Below the pieces are notes generated by a model. That model saw only the letters and a list, made by a program, of their open reading frames with translations, had not been told where the DNA came from and did no database searches. 64,000 nt of DNA, taken from the NCBI GenBank assembly GCA_048262715.1, contig JBLXEV010000011.1, positions 1 through 64,000 on the forward strand, read 5' to 3'. Both the position numbers and the translations under genes were made by a program. The stretch is from Albirhodobacter sp048262715. Its GTDB lineage: Bacteria; Pseudomonadota; Alphaproteobacteria; Rhodobacterales; Rhodobacteraceae. Below are positions 1 through 8,368 of this stretch, one piece after another; within the stretch, counting starts at the first letter, position 1; each line of letters starts with the position of its first letter.

Positions 1-164
1 GCCTCCAACATATCGGTCCAGATCCGCGCGTGCTTCGCCTTCGCCACTGTCTCGGAGTCAGTATGCAGCGAGAGCCAAACATACTCACGCTCCTCAACAG
101 GCTTAAACCGCCTGGGAACTCGTTTTCTGAGGTAAAGGGTCGATCCGCGGCGCGTGAAGTTCAT
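1..164 (-). CDS. Site-specific integrase (tyrosine recombinase type), 5' part only, cut by the window edge
   Basis: Reading leftward from an ATG at 164, the frame stays open to the edge of the window (54 codons). The peptide begins MNFTRRGSTLYLRKRVPRRF and continues with VWLSLHTDSETVAKAKHARIWTDMLEA. This basic, aromatic N-terminus followed by S-L-x-T-x-x-x-x-x-A matches the N-terminal region (DUF6538 type) of phage/island integrases common in Rhodobacteraceae. The catalytic domain lies outside the window, so activity cannot be judged. The gene starts about 130 bases from the 3' end of tRNA-Ser, the usual arrangement for an element that inserted into a tRNA gene. The identification rests on about 54 residues. 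Confidence 0.75.
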   Translation of the reverse strand, partial: MNFTRRGSTLYLRKRVPRRFKPVEEREYVWLSLHTDSETVAKAKHARIWTDMLE

Positions 165-294
165 CGGGAAACTCTAATCGAGATCAGCCATCAGCCTCAA
201 GTCATAAAGCGATGCAAATTGTGCAGCAGAATGTGGCGCAATAATCGCCAAACCCCTTTGCAGTATGGAAAATGCCAATAAATACAAGGATTGA

Positions 295-384
295 TGGCGG
301 AAGCGGTGGGATTCGAACCCACGGTAGAGTTCCCCCTACGCTAGTTTTCAAGACTAGAGCCTTAAACCACTCGGCCACACTTCC
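295..384 (-). tRNA. tRNA-Ser(UGA)
   Basis: The reverse strand folds as a class II tRNA. The acceptor stem GGAAGTG pairs with CGCTTCC with one G-U pair, the D arm follows, the anticodon loop reads CTTGAAA with anticodon TGA, there is a long variable arm, the T arm contains GGTTCGAATCC, and CCA is encoded. Its 3' end faces the integrase gene at the left edge and is the probable attachment site of an integrated element. Confidence 0.97.
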
Positions 385-576
385 ATGAGCGCGGATTTAG
401 ACCGGATCACGCGATTCTGAAAGCCCATCCCTGCAGAAACCCGCTTCATTCCTCCTGCCGCACTTTTCTTGCGGGCGCGGCTCGGGTAAAGTCCGCTCAA
501 ATCTCTGGTCGATCCGTTGCGGATACGGCCTCAGGGCAATGGGCAGACGCGGCTAAAACCGCGCGAAAGGGGCAAG

Positions 577-1506
577 ATGGCACGGCAGTCTCTGATCCGA
601 ACAGCATTTCTTCTGGGCAGCGTGGCGGCGCTGGCAGGATGTGAGGAAGGACAGCCGCTTTCCTTCCTCGGCACGGCGGGGTCCGAGGTCAGCGCTGATG
701 GCACGAGCAGCGCGGCGCGGACCTCCAAAACCGTTGAGCGCGATGTTGAGGCCCCCGAGATTTTTAGCACCAAAGGCCCCGGCCTTTGGGATGGACGCCC
801 CTCGCTGGGCGGTGTCTGGGTCGCGCATCCGGATGTGAAAGAGCCCGAACGGGTGATCATCCGCAATACGGGTTCGGATAAATTCGTGGTTGGCGCCTTG
901 TTCCGCCGCGAGCGCGCAACCCCTGGCCCGAAGATCCAAGTGTCCTCGGATGCGGCGGAAGCGCTCGGAATGCTGGCAGGTGCGCCCGCCGAACTCTCCG
1001 TGATCGCGCTCAAACGCGAAGAAGCCGCCGCCGCGCAATCCGCGCTGGTCGACGGGCCGGTGATCGCGCAGGACGGCGCCGCGATGGACGCATCGGCCAC
1101 ACCCGGCACCGCGATCAAATCCGAGGCGATTGCCGCAACGCCAATCACGCCTGTGGCGGATATCGCCGCGACCGCAGGGGCCGCTTTGGCGAAAACCGAG
1201 GCGAAGCCTGTGGCCAAACCCAGCGCCAAACCCGCCGCACCAAAAGCAGCGGCAACGCCTGCGGCGGGCTCATTGTCCAAACCCTACATCCAACTTGGCA
1301 TCTTCTCGGTCGAGGCCAACGCGACGCGTGCGCAAGCCTCTTTGCAAAAAGCCGGGATCGGCGCAAAAATGATCAAGGAAGATTGGCAGGGGAAAACCTT
1401 CTGGCGCGTTTTGGGCGGCCCCGCCGCGACGCAGGCAGACCGCGACGCGCTTCACACGAAAATCAAGGGCATGGGCTTCCCCGATTCCTATGCCGTGTCG
1501 AAATAA
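577..1506 (+). CDS. SPOR-domain lipoprotein
   Basis: This 309-residue protein has a lipoprotein signal peptide ending in LAGC (Cys about residue 22), so it is expected to be lipid-anchored. A middle region rich in Ala, Pro and Lys (KPVAKPSAKPAAPKA) looks like a flexible periplasmic linker. The last 75 residues form a SPOR domain (YIQLGIFSVEANATRAQ and WRVLGGPA), a fold that binds denuded glycan strands of peptidoglycan, often at division sites. I chose the ATG at 577 because GAAAGGGG precedes it and it opens a proper signal peptide; an upstream in-frame start at 517 would add 20 non-signal residues. It is followed by a carboxypeptidase gene, which fits a cell-wall role. Confidence 0.85.
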   Translation: MARQSLIRTAFLLGSVAALAGCEEGQPLSFLGTAGSEVSADGTSSAARTSKTVERDVEAPEIFSTKGPGLWDGRPSLGGVWVAHPDVKEPERVIIRNTGSDKFVVGALFRRERATPGPKIQVSSDAAEALGMLAGAPAELSVIALKREEAAAAQSALVDGPVIAQDGAAMDASATPGTAIKSEAIAATPITPVADIAATAGAALAKTEAKPVAKPSAKPAAPKAAATPAAGSLSKPYIQLGIFSVEANATRAQASLQKAGIGAKMIKEDWQGKTFWRVLGGPAATQADRDALHTKIKGMGFPDSYAVSK

Positions 1507-1521
1507 CGGAAGAGACGAGAC

Positions 1522-2769
1522 ATGATGTTCCATTCCCCCCGCCTTTCCCGCGCTTTTGCCTTTGACCAACGCCCTGCTTTCGGCCCGTCCCTAAAGGCCC
1601 CGCTGCGCAAGATGATGCTCGGGGGGCTGCTGGCGCTCTCGACTGCGCTTGCCACCGCCCTGCCCGCCTCGGCGTTCGATACAGGCGCGCAATCGGCATG
1701 GGTATTTGACGTGACCACCCATACCGTGCTGCTGGAGAAAAACGCCGATATCGCGCTGCCGCCTGCTTCGATGTCGAAGCTGATGACGGTGGAGCTGCTG
1801 TTCAAGGCACTGAAGGAAGGCCGCGTCCAGATGGATACGACCTTCGGCGTCTCGCCCCATGCTGTCAGCTTCACCACGCGCGGCGGCTCGACGATGTATC
1901 TGCAAACCGGCGATCGCCCGACCGTGGCGGAGCTGATTCAAGGGATGATCGTCAATTCGGGCAATGATGCTTGCGTGGTTGTGGCCGAGGGGCTGGAAGG
2001 CTCGGAGGAAGCCTTCGCCGCGAAGATGACGGCGCGTGCCCGCGAGTTGGGATTGGATCAATCCACCTTCGCCAATTCGAGCGGCTGGCCCGATCCGAAC
2101 CAGCGGATGAGCATGGCCGATCTGGGCCGCCTCGCGGTGCATCTGATCGAAGAATATCCCGACCGCTATCCGGTCTTCGCGCAGTTGCAATATGACTACC
2201 AGAACCGCGCCCCTGCGAATGCGAACAACCGCAACCCTCTGTTCAAGCTCAATATCGGCGCGGACGGGCTGAAAACGGGCCACACGCAAGAGGCGGGCTA
2301 CGGGCTCGTGGGCTCTGCGGTACAAAACGGGCGGCGGATCGTCTTCGTGGTCTCGGGCATTGAAAGCGACGCTGCGCGCGCGAAGGAATCCGGCAATATC
2401 GCGAATTGGGCGTTCAACAATTTCAAGCTGCGCAATCCGGTAAAAGCGGGCGAGAAGGTCACGCAGGCCCCCGTCTGGCTCGGCGCGAAAGAGAGTGTCG
2501 ATCTCGTCGCGGCGGAGGATCTCCAGCTTTTGGTGCCAAGCGCCGCAACCCAGACGATAAAGGGCGCGGCCGTGTTCAACAGCCCGATTGAGGCGCCGAT
2601 TGAAGCGGGGCAGCAACTGGGCGAATTGGTCTTGCAGATCGAAGGTGTCGGCGAAAAGCGGGTGCCATTGGTCGCGAAAGAGGCCGTTGAAGAAGGTGGT
2701 TTCGGCGTGCGCGCAAAGGCCGCCTTTGGCCGCCTGACAGGCAAAGCGCTTTCCGCTGTCAGCGGCTGA
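1522..2769 (+). CDS. D-alanyl-D-alanine carboxypeptidase (peptidase S11, PBP5/6 type)
   Basis: This 415-residue protein trims the terminal D-Ala from peptidoglycan stem peptides in the periplasm. The three S11 active-site motifs are visible: S-x-x-K as SMSK in PPASMSKLM, S-x-N as SGN in VNSGNDACVVVAE, and KTG in DGLKTGHTQ. A C-terminal beta-rich domain of the PBP5 type follows. A hydrophobic signal (MMLGGLLALSTALATALPASA) starts only at residue 31. The true start may therefore be the ATG at 1612; the one at 1522 has the better purine-rich site (GAAGAGACGAG). It sits 16 bases after the SPOR lipoprotein gene and 6 bases before tmk. Confidence 0.92.
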   Translation: MMFHSPRLSRAFAFDQRPAFGPSLKAPLRKMMLGGLLALSTALATALPASAFDTGAQSAWVFDVTTHTVLLEKNADIALPPASMSKLMTVELLFKALKEGRVQMDTTFGVSPHAVSFTTRGGSTMYLQTGDRPTVAELIQGMIVNSGNDACVVVAEGLEGSEEAFAAKMTARARELGLDQSTFANSSGWPDPNQRMSMADLGRLAVHLIEEYPDRYPVFAQLQYDYQNRAPANANNRNPLFKLNIGADGLKTGHTQEAGYGLVGSAVQNGRRIVFVVSGIESDAARAKESGNIANWAFNNFKLRNPVKAGEKVTQAPVWLGAKESVDLVAAEDLQLLVPSAATQTIKGAAVFNSPIEAPIEAGQQLGELVLQIEGVGEKRVPLVAKEAVEEGGFGVRAKAAFGRLTGKALSAVSG

Positions 2770-2774
2770 CGCGG

Positions 2775-3392
2775 ATGTTTGTCACGTTTGAGGGCATCGA
2801 CGGATCCGGCAAATCGACCCAAGCGCGGCTTCTAGCCGAGGCTTTGCGCGGCGCAGGGCGTGAGGTGGTTCTAACCCGTGAGCCGGGCGGCTCGCAGGGC
2901 GCGGAGGAGATCCGGCGGCTTGTGCTCGAAGGGGCGACGGATCGCTGGTCGCCGATGACGGAGCTCCTTCTGTTTACAGCGGCGCGGCGCGATCATCTGG
3001 AACGGCTGATCGAGCCTGCCTTGGCGCGCGGGGCGGTGGTGATCTGTGATCGCTTCACCGACAGCACGCGGATGTATCAGGGCATGGAACGTGAGGGCGG
3101 CGCGAACCTGCGCGGGCTTGTCGATCAATTGCATAAGATGGTGATCCCGCGGGAGCCGGATCTGACGATGCTGATTGATATTGACCCCGAGCTTGGCCTG
3201 TCGCGCGCGAAGGCCCGCGCGGGCACGGAGGAGCGGTTCGAGGATATGGGCGTTGCGATGCAGGCGCGAATGCGCGCGGGGTTCCTCGCGCTGGCGCAGG
3301 AATTCGCGCCGCGTTTTCGCGTGATCGACGGCGCGCGCAGCCCCGAGGCCGTGGCTGAGGACGTGCGCGCCGCATTCGAGGCCAGCGCATGA
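2775..3392 (+). CDS. tmk: Thymidylate kinase (dTMP kinase)
   Basis: This enzyme phosphorylates dTMP to dTDP with ATP in the cytoplasm, an essential step in dTTP synthesis. The 205-residue length is normal. The P-loop is FEGIDGSGKSTQ near residues 4-15. LTREPGGS is the substrate-binding segment, CDRFTDST carries the family's Asp-Arg motif, and the Arg/Lys-rich LID region follows (LSRAKARAG). Its stop overlaps the holB start in an ATGA, so the two are translationally coupled. Confidence 0.97.
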   Translation: MFVTFEGIDGSGKSTQARLLAEALRGAGREVVLTREPGGSQGAEEIRRLVLEGATDRWSPMTELLLFTAARRDHLERLIEPALARGAVVICDRFTDSTRMYQGMEREGGANLRGLVDQLHKMVIPREPDLTMLIDIDPELGLSRAKARAGTEERFEDMGVAMQARMRAGFLALAQEFAPRFRVIDGARSPEAVAEDVRAAFEASA

Positions 3393-4504
3393 GTGATCCC
3401 AGCGAGATCGAAACCGACCGCGTTGAGGGCGCGCCGCACCCGCGCGAGACCGAAGGTCTGATCGGCCAGAGCCGCGCCGAAGAGACCTTCCTCGATGCCT
3501 ATAACACGGGCCGCTTGCACCATGGCTGGATGCTCACAGGGCCGCGCGGCGTGGGCAAGGCCACGCTGGCATGGCGCATCGCGCGCTTCCTCCTCGCCAC
3601 GCCCGAAGATGACGGCGGCATGTTTGCCCCGCCCAAACCCGAGAGCCTCGATATTGATCCCGAGACCCCCGTCGCCCGCCGGATACGCGCGCTGGCGGAG
3701 CCGCGCCTCGCCCTCGTGCGCCGTGCCTATGACGATGAAAAGAAACGGATCCCCACCGAAATCACGGTGAAGGAAATTCGCAAACTCAAGAGCTTCTTCC
3801 AGCTCTCCTCCGCCGATGGCGGGCGGCGCGTGGCGATTATCGACTGCGCCGATGAAATGAACTCGAATGCCGCAAATGCGCTCCTGAAACTGCTGGAGGA
3901 GCCGCCTGCGGGCGCGATCCTGCTGCTCGTCGCGCATCAACCCGCGCGACTTTTGCCGACGATCCGCTCACGGGTGCGCGAGTTGCGGCTGGGACGGCTC
4001 GAGCCTTTGGATGTGGCCGAAGCGCTGGCCGCTGCGGGGGCCGATCCGGCGGAGGTTGCCGAGAATGCGGGCGCGCTGGCGGCGCTCTCTGGTGGCTCTG
4101 TCGGCGAGGCGCTGCGCCTCGTCAATCTGGGCGGGCTGGACGCCTATGCCGATCTGGTGCGCCTTGCCTCGACCCTGCCCAATCTGGATCGCCCCGCCGC
4201 GCTGAAACTCTCCGACTCGATCGCCGGAAAAGGCCGTGAGGCGCAATATGATCTGATGCTCGGTCTGATGGATCTTCTGCTCTCGCGGCTGGCACGTGCG
4301 GGCGTCGCGGGCCCGCCGCAACCCGAGGCTGCACCGCGCGAAAGCGCCCTGCTCTCGCGGCTCTCGCCCGATCACGCAAGCGCGCTGAAATGGGCCGCTT
4401 TGCACCAATCCATGGGCGCGCGGGTGCGTCATGGGCGGGCGGTCAACCTTGACCCTGCCGCGCTGGTCATGGATATGTTCTTGGAACTCTCGGCTTCCGC
4501 ATAG
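3389..4504 (+). CDS. holB: DNA polymerase III subunit delta'
   Basis: This clamp-loader subunit helps the tau/gamma complex load the beta sliding clamp. The 371-residue protein has the RuvB/AAA-like N-terminal domain with a P-loop-like GPRGVGKATLAW around residues 51-62. It also has the NSNAANALLKLLEEPP segment and the SRVRELRL sensor-like segment of HolB/DnaX relatives, followed by a variable helical C-terminus. The long N-terminal lead and insert are usual in alphaproteobacteria. The tmk-holB-tatD order is widely conserved in bacteria and supports the call. Confidence 0.93.
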   Translation: MSDPSEIETDRVEGAPHPRETEGLIGQSRAEETFLDAYNTGRLHHGWMLTGPRGVGKATLAWRIARFLLATPEDDGGMFAPPKPESLDIDPETPVARRIRALAEPRLALVRRAYDDEKKRIPTEITVKEIRKLKSFFQLSSADGGRRVAIIDCADEMNSNAANALLKLLEEPPAGAILLLVAHQPARLLPTIRSRVRELRLGRLEPLDVAEALAAAGADPAEVAENAGALAALSGGSVGEALRLVNLGGLDAYADLVRLASTLPNLDRPAALKLSDSIAGKGREAQYDLMLGLMDLLLSRLARAGVAGPPQPEAAPRESALLSRLSPDHASALKWAALHQSMGARVRHGRAVNLDPAALVMDMFLELSASA

Positions 4505-4531
4505 AACGGGGCCGCAAGCGCAGGATTCCCG

Positions 4532-5398
4532 ATGCCAGATACCGCCTCCCCCCAAGTTGAAGCCGCAACAATCAATGCGCCGCTGATCGTCGATAGCCAC
4601 TGCCATCTCGATTTCCCCGAATTTGCCGAGGAACTGCCGCAGATCGTGGAGCGCGCGCGAGCGGCGGGCGTGGCGCGGATGGTGACGATCTGCACAAAGC
4701 TGCGCAATCTGCCTGCCGTGCAAGCGATTGCCGAGGCGCATCAGGGCGTGTTTTTCGCTGCGGGCACCCATCCGATGTCCGCCGCCGACGAGCCCTTGGT
4801 GAGTGCGGAGGAGCTGATCGCGCTCTCGCACCATCCGAAATTCGTCGGGATCGGCGAGACGGGACTTGATTATCATTACACGGCGGAGAGCGCCGAGATC
4901 CAGCAGACCTCGCTGCGCAACCATATCGCGGCGGCGCGCGAAACCGGCCTGCCGCTGATCATCCATTCGCGCGCCGCAGATGAGGATATGGCGCGGATTT
5001 TGACTGAGGAGCATCGTAACGGGGCCTATCCTTGCGTGATGCATTGCTTCTCCTCTTCGCCGGAATTGGCCCGCGCGGCCTTGGATCTGGGCTTCTACCT
5101 CTCGATGTCCGGCATTGCCGCTTTCCCGAAATCGCAAGAGATCCGCGATATCTTCGCCGCCGCCCCCTTGGACCGTGTTCTGGTCGAAACCGATGCGCCC
5201 TATCTCGCGCCGCCGCCGTACCGGGGCCGCCGCAACGAGCCCGCCTATACTGCCCATACCGCGCGCAAGGGCGCGGAGGTGTTCGGGGTGGAGTATGCCG
5301 ATTTCGCCGCCGCGACCTCTGCCAATTTTGATCGCCTCTTTTCCAAAGCCGCCGCCCATCCCGAGAGCGCCGCACTGACAGGCTCGGTGCGCACATGA
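4532..5398 (+). CDS. TatD family metal-dependent deoxyribonuclease/hydrolase (YcfH type)
   Basis: The 288-residue protein is a TIM-barrel metallohydrolase of the TatD family. Visible metal ligands are the DSHCHLDF motif near residue 20, GETGLDYH with the bridging Glu, PLIIHSRAADED, VMHCFSSS, and VETDAPYLAPPP near residue 215. Family members have 3'-5' exonuclease or DNase activity; the substrate here is unknown. The start at 4532 has an AGGA site 6 bases upstream. The stop overlaps the next gene by four bases (ATGA). Confidence 0.92.
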   Translation: MPDTASPQVEAATINAPLIVDSHCHLDFPEFAEELPQIVERARAAGVARMVTICTKLRNLPAVQAIAEAHQGVFFAAGTHPMSAADEPLVSAEELIALSHHPKFVGIGETGLDYHYTAESAEIQQTSLRNHIAAARETGLPLIIHSRAADEDMARILTEEHRNGAYPCVMHCFSSSPELARAALDLGFYLSMSGIAAFPKSQEIRDIFAAAPLDRVLVETDAPYLAPPPYRGRRNEPAYTAHTARKGAEVFGVEYADFAAATSANFDRLFSKAAAHPESAALTGSVRT

Positions 5399-6189
5399 CG
5401 TTACGCTTCACCATTCTGGGCTGCGGATCTTCCGGCGGCGTGCCGCGTATCGGCGGCAATTGGGGCGATTGCGATCCGAACAACCCCAAAAACCGCCGCC
5501 GCCGCTGCTCGATGCTGGTCGAGCGGATCGGGGCGGAGGGGATCACCCGCGTGCTGATCGACACCTCGCCCGATATGCGCGAGCAACTGTTGAGCGCGGG
5601 CGTCGGAACGCTGGATGCGGTGGTCTACACCCATGCCCATGCCGACCATGTGCACGGGCTCGATGATCTGCGCCAGATCGCGTTCAACATGCGCAACCGT
5701 CTGCCGGTCTGGGCCGATGCGGAGACGCAAGACGCGCTCCTGTCGCGCTTCGGCTATGCTTTCGTGCAGCCGCCGGATAGTAATTACCCGCCGATCTGCG
5801 ACCTGCGCAGCATCAAAGGCGCGTTTGAGATCACCGGCGCGGGCGGGGCGATCCCGTTCCAGCCCTTCACGGTTGAACATGGCAATATCGACGCGCTCGG
5901 GTTCCGCATCGGCGGGCTGGCCTATCTGCCCGATGTCTCCGCCATCCCCGACCCCGCTTGGGCGCATCTGGACAATCTCGATATCTGGGTGCTCGACGCG
6001 CTGCGCCGCGCGCCCCATCCCACCCATGCCCATCTGGCGCAAGCGCTGGAATGGATCGAGCGCGCCGCGCCCAAAGAGGGTGTGTTGACGAATATGCACA
6101 TCGACCTCGATCATGATGCGGTGATGGCCGAAACCCCGAAACATATACGCCCCGCATATGATGGGATGGTGCTGGAGCTAGCTTTCTGA
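5395..6189 (+). CDS. MBL-fold metallohydrolase, PhnP-like
   Basis: The 264-residue protein starts with an ILGCGSSGGVPRIG loop and carries the beta-lactamase-fold metal motif THAHADHVHGLDD near residues 77-89. It also has the CDPNNPKNRRRRCSML stretch typical of the PhnP-like branch, and VEHG and NMHIDLDHD for the remaining ligands. PhnP hydrolyses cyclic phosphodiesters from the C-P lyase pathway. No phn genes are nearby, and the conserved place after tatD suggests a housekeeping phosphodiesterase. The substrate is not known. Confidence 0.88.
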   Translation: MTLRFTILGCGSSGGVPRIGGNWGDCDPNNPKNRRRRCSMLVERIGAEGITRVLIDTSPDMREQLLSAGVGTLDAVVYTHAHADHVHGLDDLRQIAFNMRNRLPVWADAETQDALLSRFGYAFVQPPDSNYPPICDLRSIKGAFEITGAGGAIPFQPFTVEHGNIDALGFRIGGLAYLPDVSAIPDPAWAHLDNLDIWVLDALRRAPHPTHAHLAQALEWIERAAPKEGVLTNMHIDLDHDAVMAETPKHIRPAYDGMVLELAF

Positions 6190-7137
6190 ATGTCCAATCT
6201 GATCGACGTTATCCTGCCCGTCTTCCTGATTATCGGGTTCGGATATCTGGTGAGTTGGCGCGGGATGTTTTCCGAATCCGCCGTTGACGGGTTGATGCGG
6301 TTTGCGCAGACCTTCGCCGTGCCTGTGCTTCTCGCGAAATCCATCGCCAATCTTGATCTCTCGGCCAGCTACGATCTGAGCCTGATGGTAAGCTTCTACA
6401 CCGGGGCCTTCACCTCCTTTGTCATCGGGATCATCGGCGCCGCGATGATGGGGCGCAATTCGTCAGAGGCGGTCGCGATCGGGTTCTGCTGCCTCTTCGG
6501 GAACTCGCTTTTGCTCGGCCTACCGATCACCGAGCGCGCGTATGGTGCAGGCGCATTGACGGCAAATTATGCGATTATCTCGATCCACTCGCCGCTTCTC
6601 TACACGGTGGGGATCGTCGCGATGGAGGCGGTGCGCGCGCGCGGAGGTAAGGTTTCGCTCGGTCGCGTCGCGCTCAATGCGCTGACGGGCGTGTTGAAAA
6701 CGCCGATGGTGATCGGCATCGCCGCGGGCTTTGCAATTCAGGCGGGCGAAGCGCTCAGCGGCGCGAGCCTTCCCGCGACCGTCGCCGCCGCTATGGATAT
6801 GATCGCCCGCGCGGCGCTCCCGGCCGCGTTGTTCGGGTTGGGTGGGATCTTGTTCCGCTATAAGCCCGAAGGCGACAGCAAAGCCATTGCCATGGTGACC
6901 TGCCTGTCACTGATGGTGCATCCGGCGATCACCTATGGCCTCGGCCGCTGGGTGTTTGATCTGGGCACGCCTGCGCTGAGATCAGGCGTTCTGACGGCGG
7001 CAATGGCACCGGGGGTGAACGCCTATCTCTTTGCCAATATCTACGGCGTGGGGCGGCGCGTGGCGGCCTCTGCCGTGTTGATCGCGACGGCCGTGTCTAT
7101 CCTGACAATCTGGGCATGGCTGGCGATTCTGCCCTAG
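6190..7137 (+). CDS. AEC family transporter (auxin efflux carrier family)
   Basis: This 315-residue integral membrane protein has about ten hydrophobic segments in two similar halves (first VILPVFLIIGFGYLVSW, last VLIATAVSILTIWAWLAIL). It shows the family's Asn/Pro-containing bend in GNSLLLGLPI and the motif AMAPGVNAYLFANIYG. AEC carriers export or exchange small organic anions such as malate or malonate; the substrate here cannot be told. It starts directly after the stop of the metallohydrolase (TGAATG), so it is probably the last gene of the operon that begins at 577. Confidence 0.88.
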   Translation: MSNLIDVILPVFLIIGFGYLVSWRGMFSESAVDGLMRFAQTFAVPVLLAKSIANLDLSASYDLSLMVSFYTGAFTSFVIGIIGAAMMGRNSSEAVAIGFCCLFGNSLLLGLPITERAYGAGALTANYAIISIHSPLLYTVGIVAMEAVRARGGKVSLGRVALNALTGVLKTPMVIGIAAGFAIQAGEALSGASLPATVAAAMDMIARAALPAALFGLGGILFRYKPEGDSKAIAMVTCLSLMVHPAITYGLGRWVFDLGTPALRSGVLTAAMAPGVNAYLFANIYGVGRRVAASAVLIATAVSILTIWAWLAILP

Positions 7138-7162
7138 CCTTCTCCGCTCTCAAACGATGTTG

Positions 7163-7307
7163 AGGGGGGCGCTGCCCCCGTCGCCTTTGCTGCGCAAACG
7201 CGACTCCCCCGGGATATTTGAAGCAAGCCGAAAGCCGATATATCTGGTTGCTCTAAATATCCCGGGGGTGAATTTTTCAAAGAAAAAGAGGGGGCAGAGC
7301 CCCCCCT
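7163..7307. repeat. GGGATATTT-family palindromic intergenic element, copy A
   Basis: The element has two end hairpins, GGGGG-CGCTG-CCCCC at 7165-7179 and GGGGGC-AGA-GCCCCC near 7290-7305. Between them is an inverted pair, CCCCCGGGATATTT near 7206 and AAATATCCCGGGGG near 7255. It lies between two convergent transcription units (the AEC gene and the ABC permease gene), so it may act as a two-way terminator. Copies with the same plan occur at 49310 and 57278. Confidence 0.8.
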
Positions 7308-7333
7308 TCGCATGGTTTTAATATGCGGGCCGA

Positions 7334-8293
7334 TCAGTGCGGTGTCACGCCCCGCAGCCGCTCCGAGCGGCGGCGCAGCAGCTCCACCGTGGTCAGCAGG
7401 CAGATTGAAAGGATCACGAGGATCGTTGCCACTGCGAGGATCGCAGGCGAGATTTGCTCGCGGATCCCGTTCCACATCTGACGCGGGATGGTTTGCTGAT
7501 CGAAATCGGCGATGAAGAGCACCGCGATCACCTCGTCAAACGAGGTCACGAAGGCAAAGAGCGCGCCCGAGATCACCCCTGGCAGGATCAACGGCATCAC
7601 CACACGGAAGAAGGTGGTGCGCGCATCCGCCCCGAGGCTTGCCGCCGCGCGGATCAGCGATTGGTCAAACCCCACCATTGTTGCCGTCACAGTGATGATC
7701 ACGAAGGGAATGCCGAGCACCGCATGGGCCATGATCACACCGAGATAGGTGCCCTGCAGGCGTGTCCATTCCATATGCAGCCCGCCGTCGAAGGCCGGAT
7801 AGGGGATCCAGACCGCCGAGTAGAAGAAGAACATGCCGGTCGCAGAGATGATGATCGGCACGATCATCGGCGAGATCATGATTGCCATGATCAGACGGCG
7901 GTAGGGCATTTCCGAACGGGCAAGGCCCAAGGCCGCGACCGTGCCCAGAACGGTGGCAAGGATCGTGGCAAAGAACCCGATGATGATCGAGTTTTTCGCG
8001 ACCTTGATCCATGTCGCATCCTGCCAGACAGCGGACCAGAACGCGGCGCCTGTGGTGCCATCCGTGATCTCAGTGCCGAAGGTCAACAGGTTTTGATACC
8101 AGCGCATCGAATACCCGTCGGGATCGAAGGACAGCATCTTTTCGGTGAAGGTGAAATAGGGCTCTGCGTTGAACGAGAGCGGCATCACGATCAGGATCGG
8201 CGCAATCAGGAACAGGAAAATCGCGGCGCAGAGCACAAGGTAGAAATAGTGCCAGATTTTCTCGAGCGGATCGGCATAGGTTGGTAGGGCCAT
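7334..8293 (-). CDS. potC: Polyamine-type ABC transporter permease (PotC family)
   Basis: This 319-residue inner-membrane subunit has about six membrane segments, the first being FYLVLCAAIFLFLIAPILIV. The BPD-transporter EAA loop reads RAAASLGADARTTFFRVVMPLILPGVISGA, the site that docks with the ATPase. The order ATPase, binding protein, PotB-type, PotC-type matches spermidine/putrescine importers, although related systems carry other cationic or amino compounds. The soluble insert after the first membrane segment (TFTEKMLSFDPDGYSMRWYQNL) is typical of PotC/YdcV. It is the last gene of the operon, followed by repeat copy A. Confidence 0.87.
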   Translation of the reverse strand: MALPTYADPLEKIWHYFYLVLCAAIFLFLIAPILIVMPLSFNAEPYFTFTEKMLSFDPDGYSMRWYQNLLTFGTEITDGTTGAAFWSAVWQDATWIKVAKNSIIIGFFATILATVLGTVAALGLARSEMPYRRLIMAIMISPMIVPIIISATGMFFFYSAVWIPYPAFDGGLHMEWTRLQGTYLGVIMAHAVLGIPFVIITVTATMVGFDQSLIRAAASLGADARTTFFRVVMPLILPGVISGALFAFVTSFDEVIAVLFIADFDQQTIPRQMWNGIREQISPAILAVATILVILSICLLTTVELLRRRSERLRGVTPH

Positions 8294-8368
8294 ATCGGGT
8301 CTCTTTCTGGTGCGGGGGGAGAGGATATCCTGCTCCCCCGCGGGACTATATCGAATGGGCGAGCGGGC

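Noticed and set aside
30..281. An 83-codon forward frame at the left edge
   Set aside because: It overlaps the integrase start region on the opposite strand and has no ribosome site or family features; the reverse-strand integrase reading is far better.
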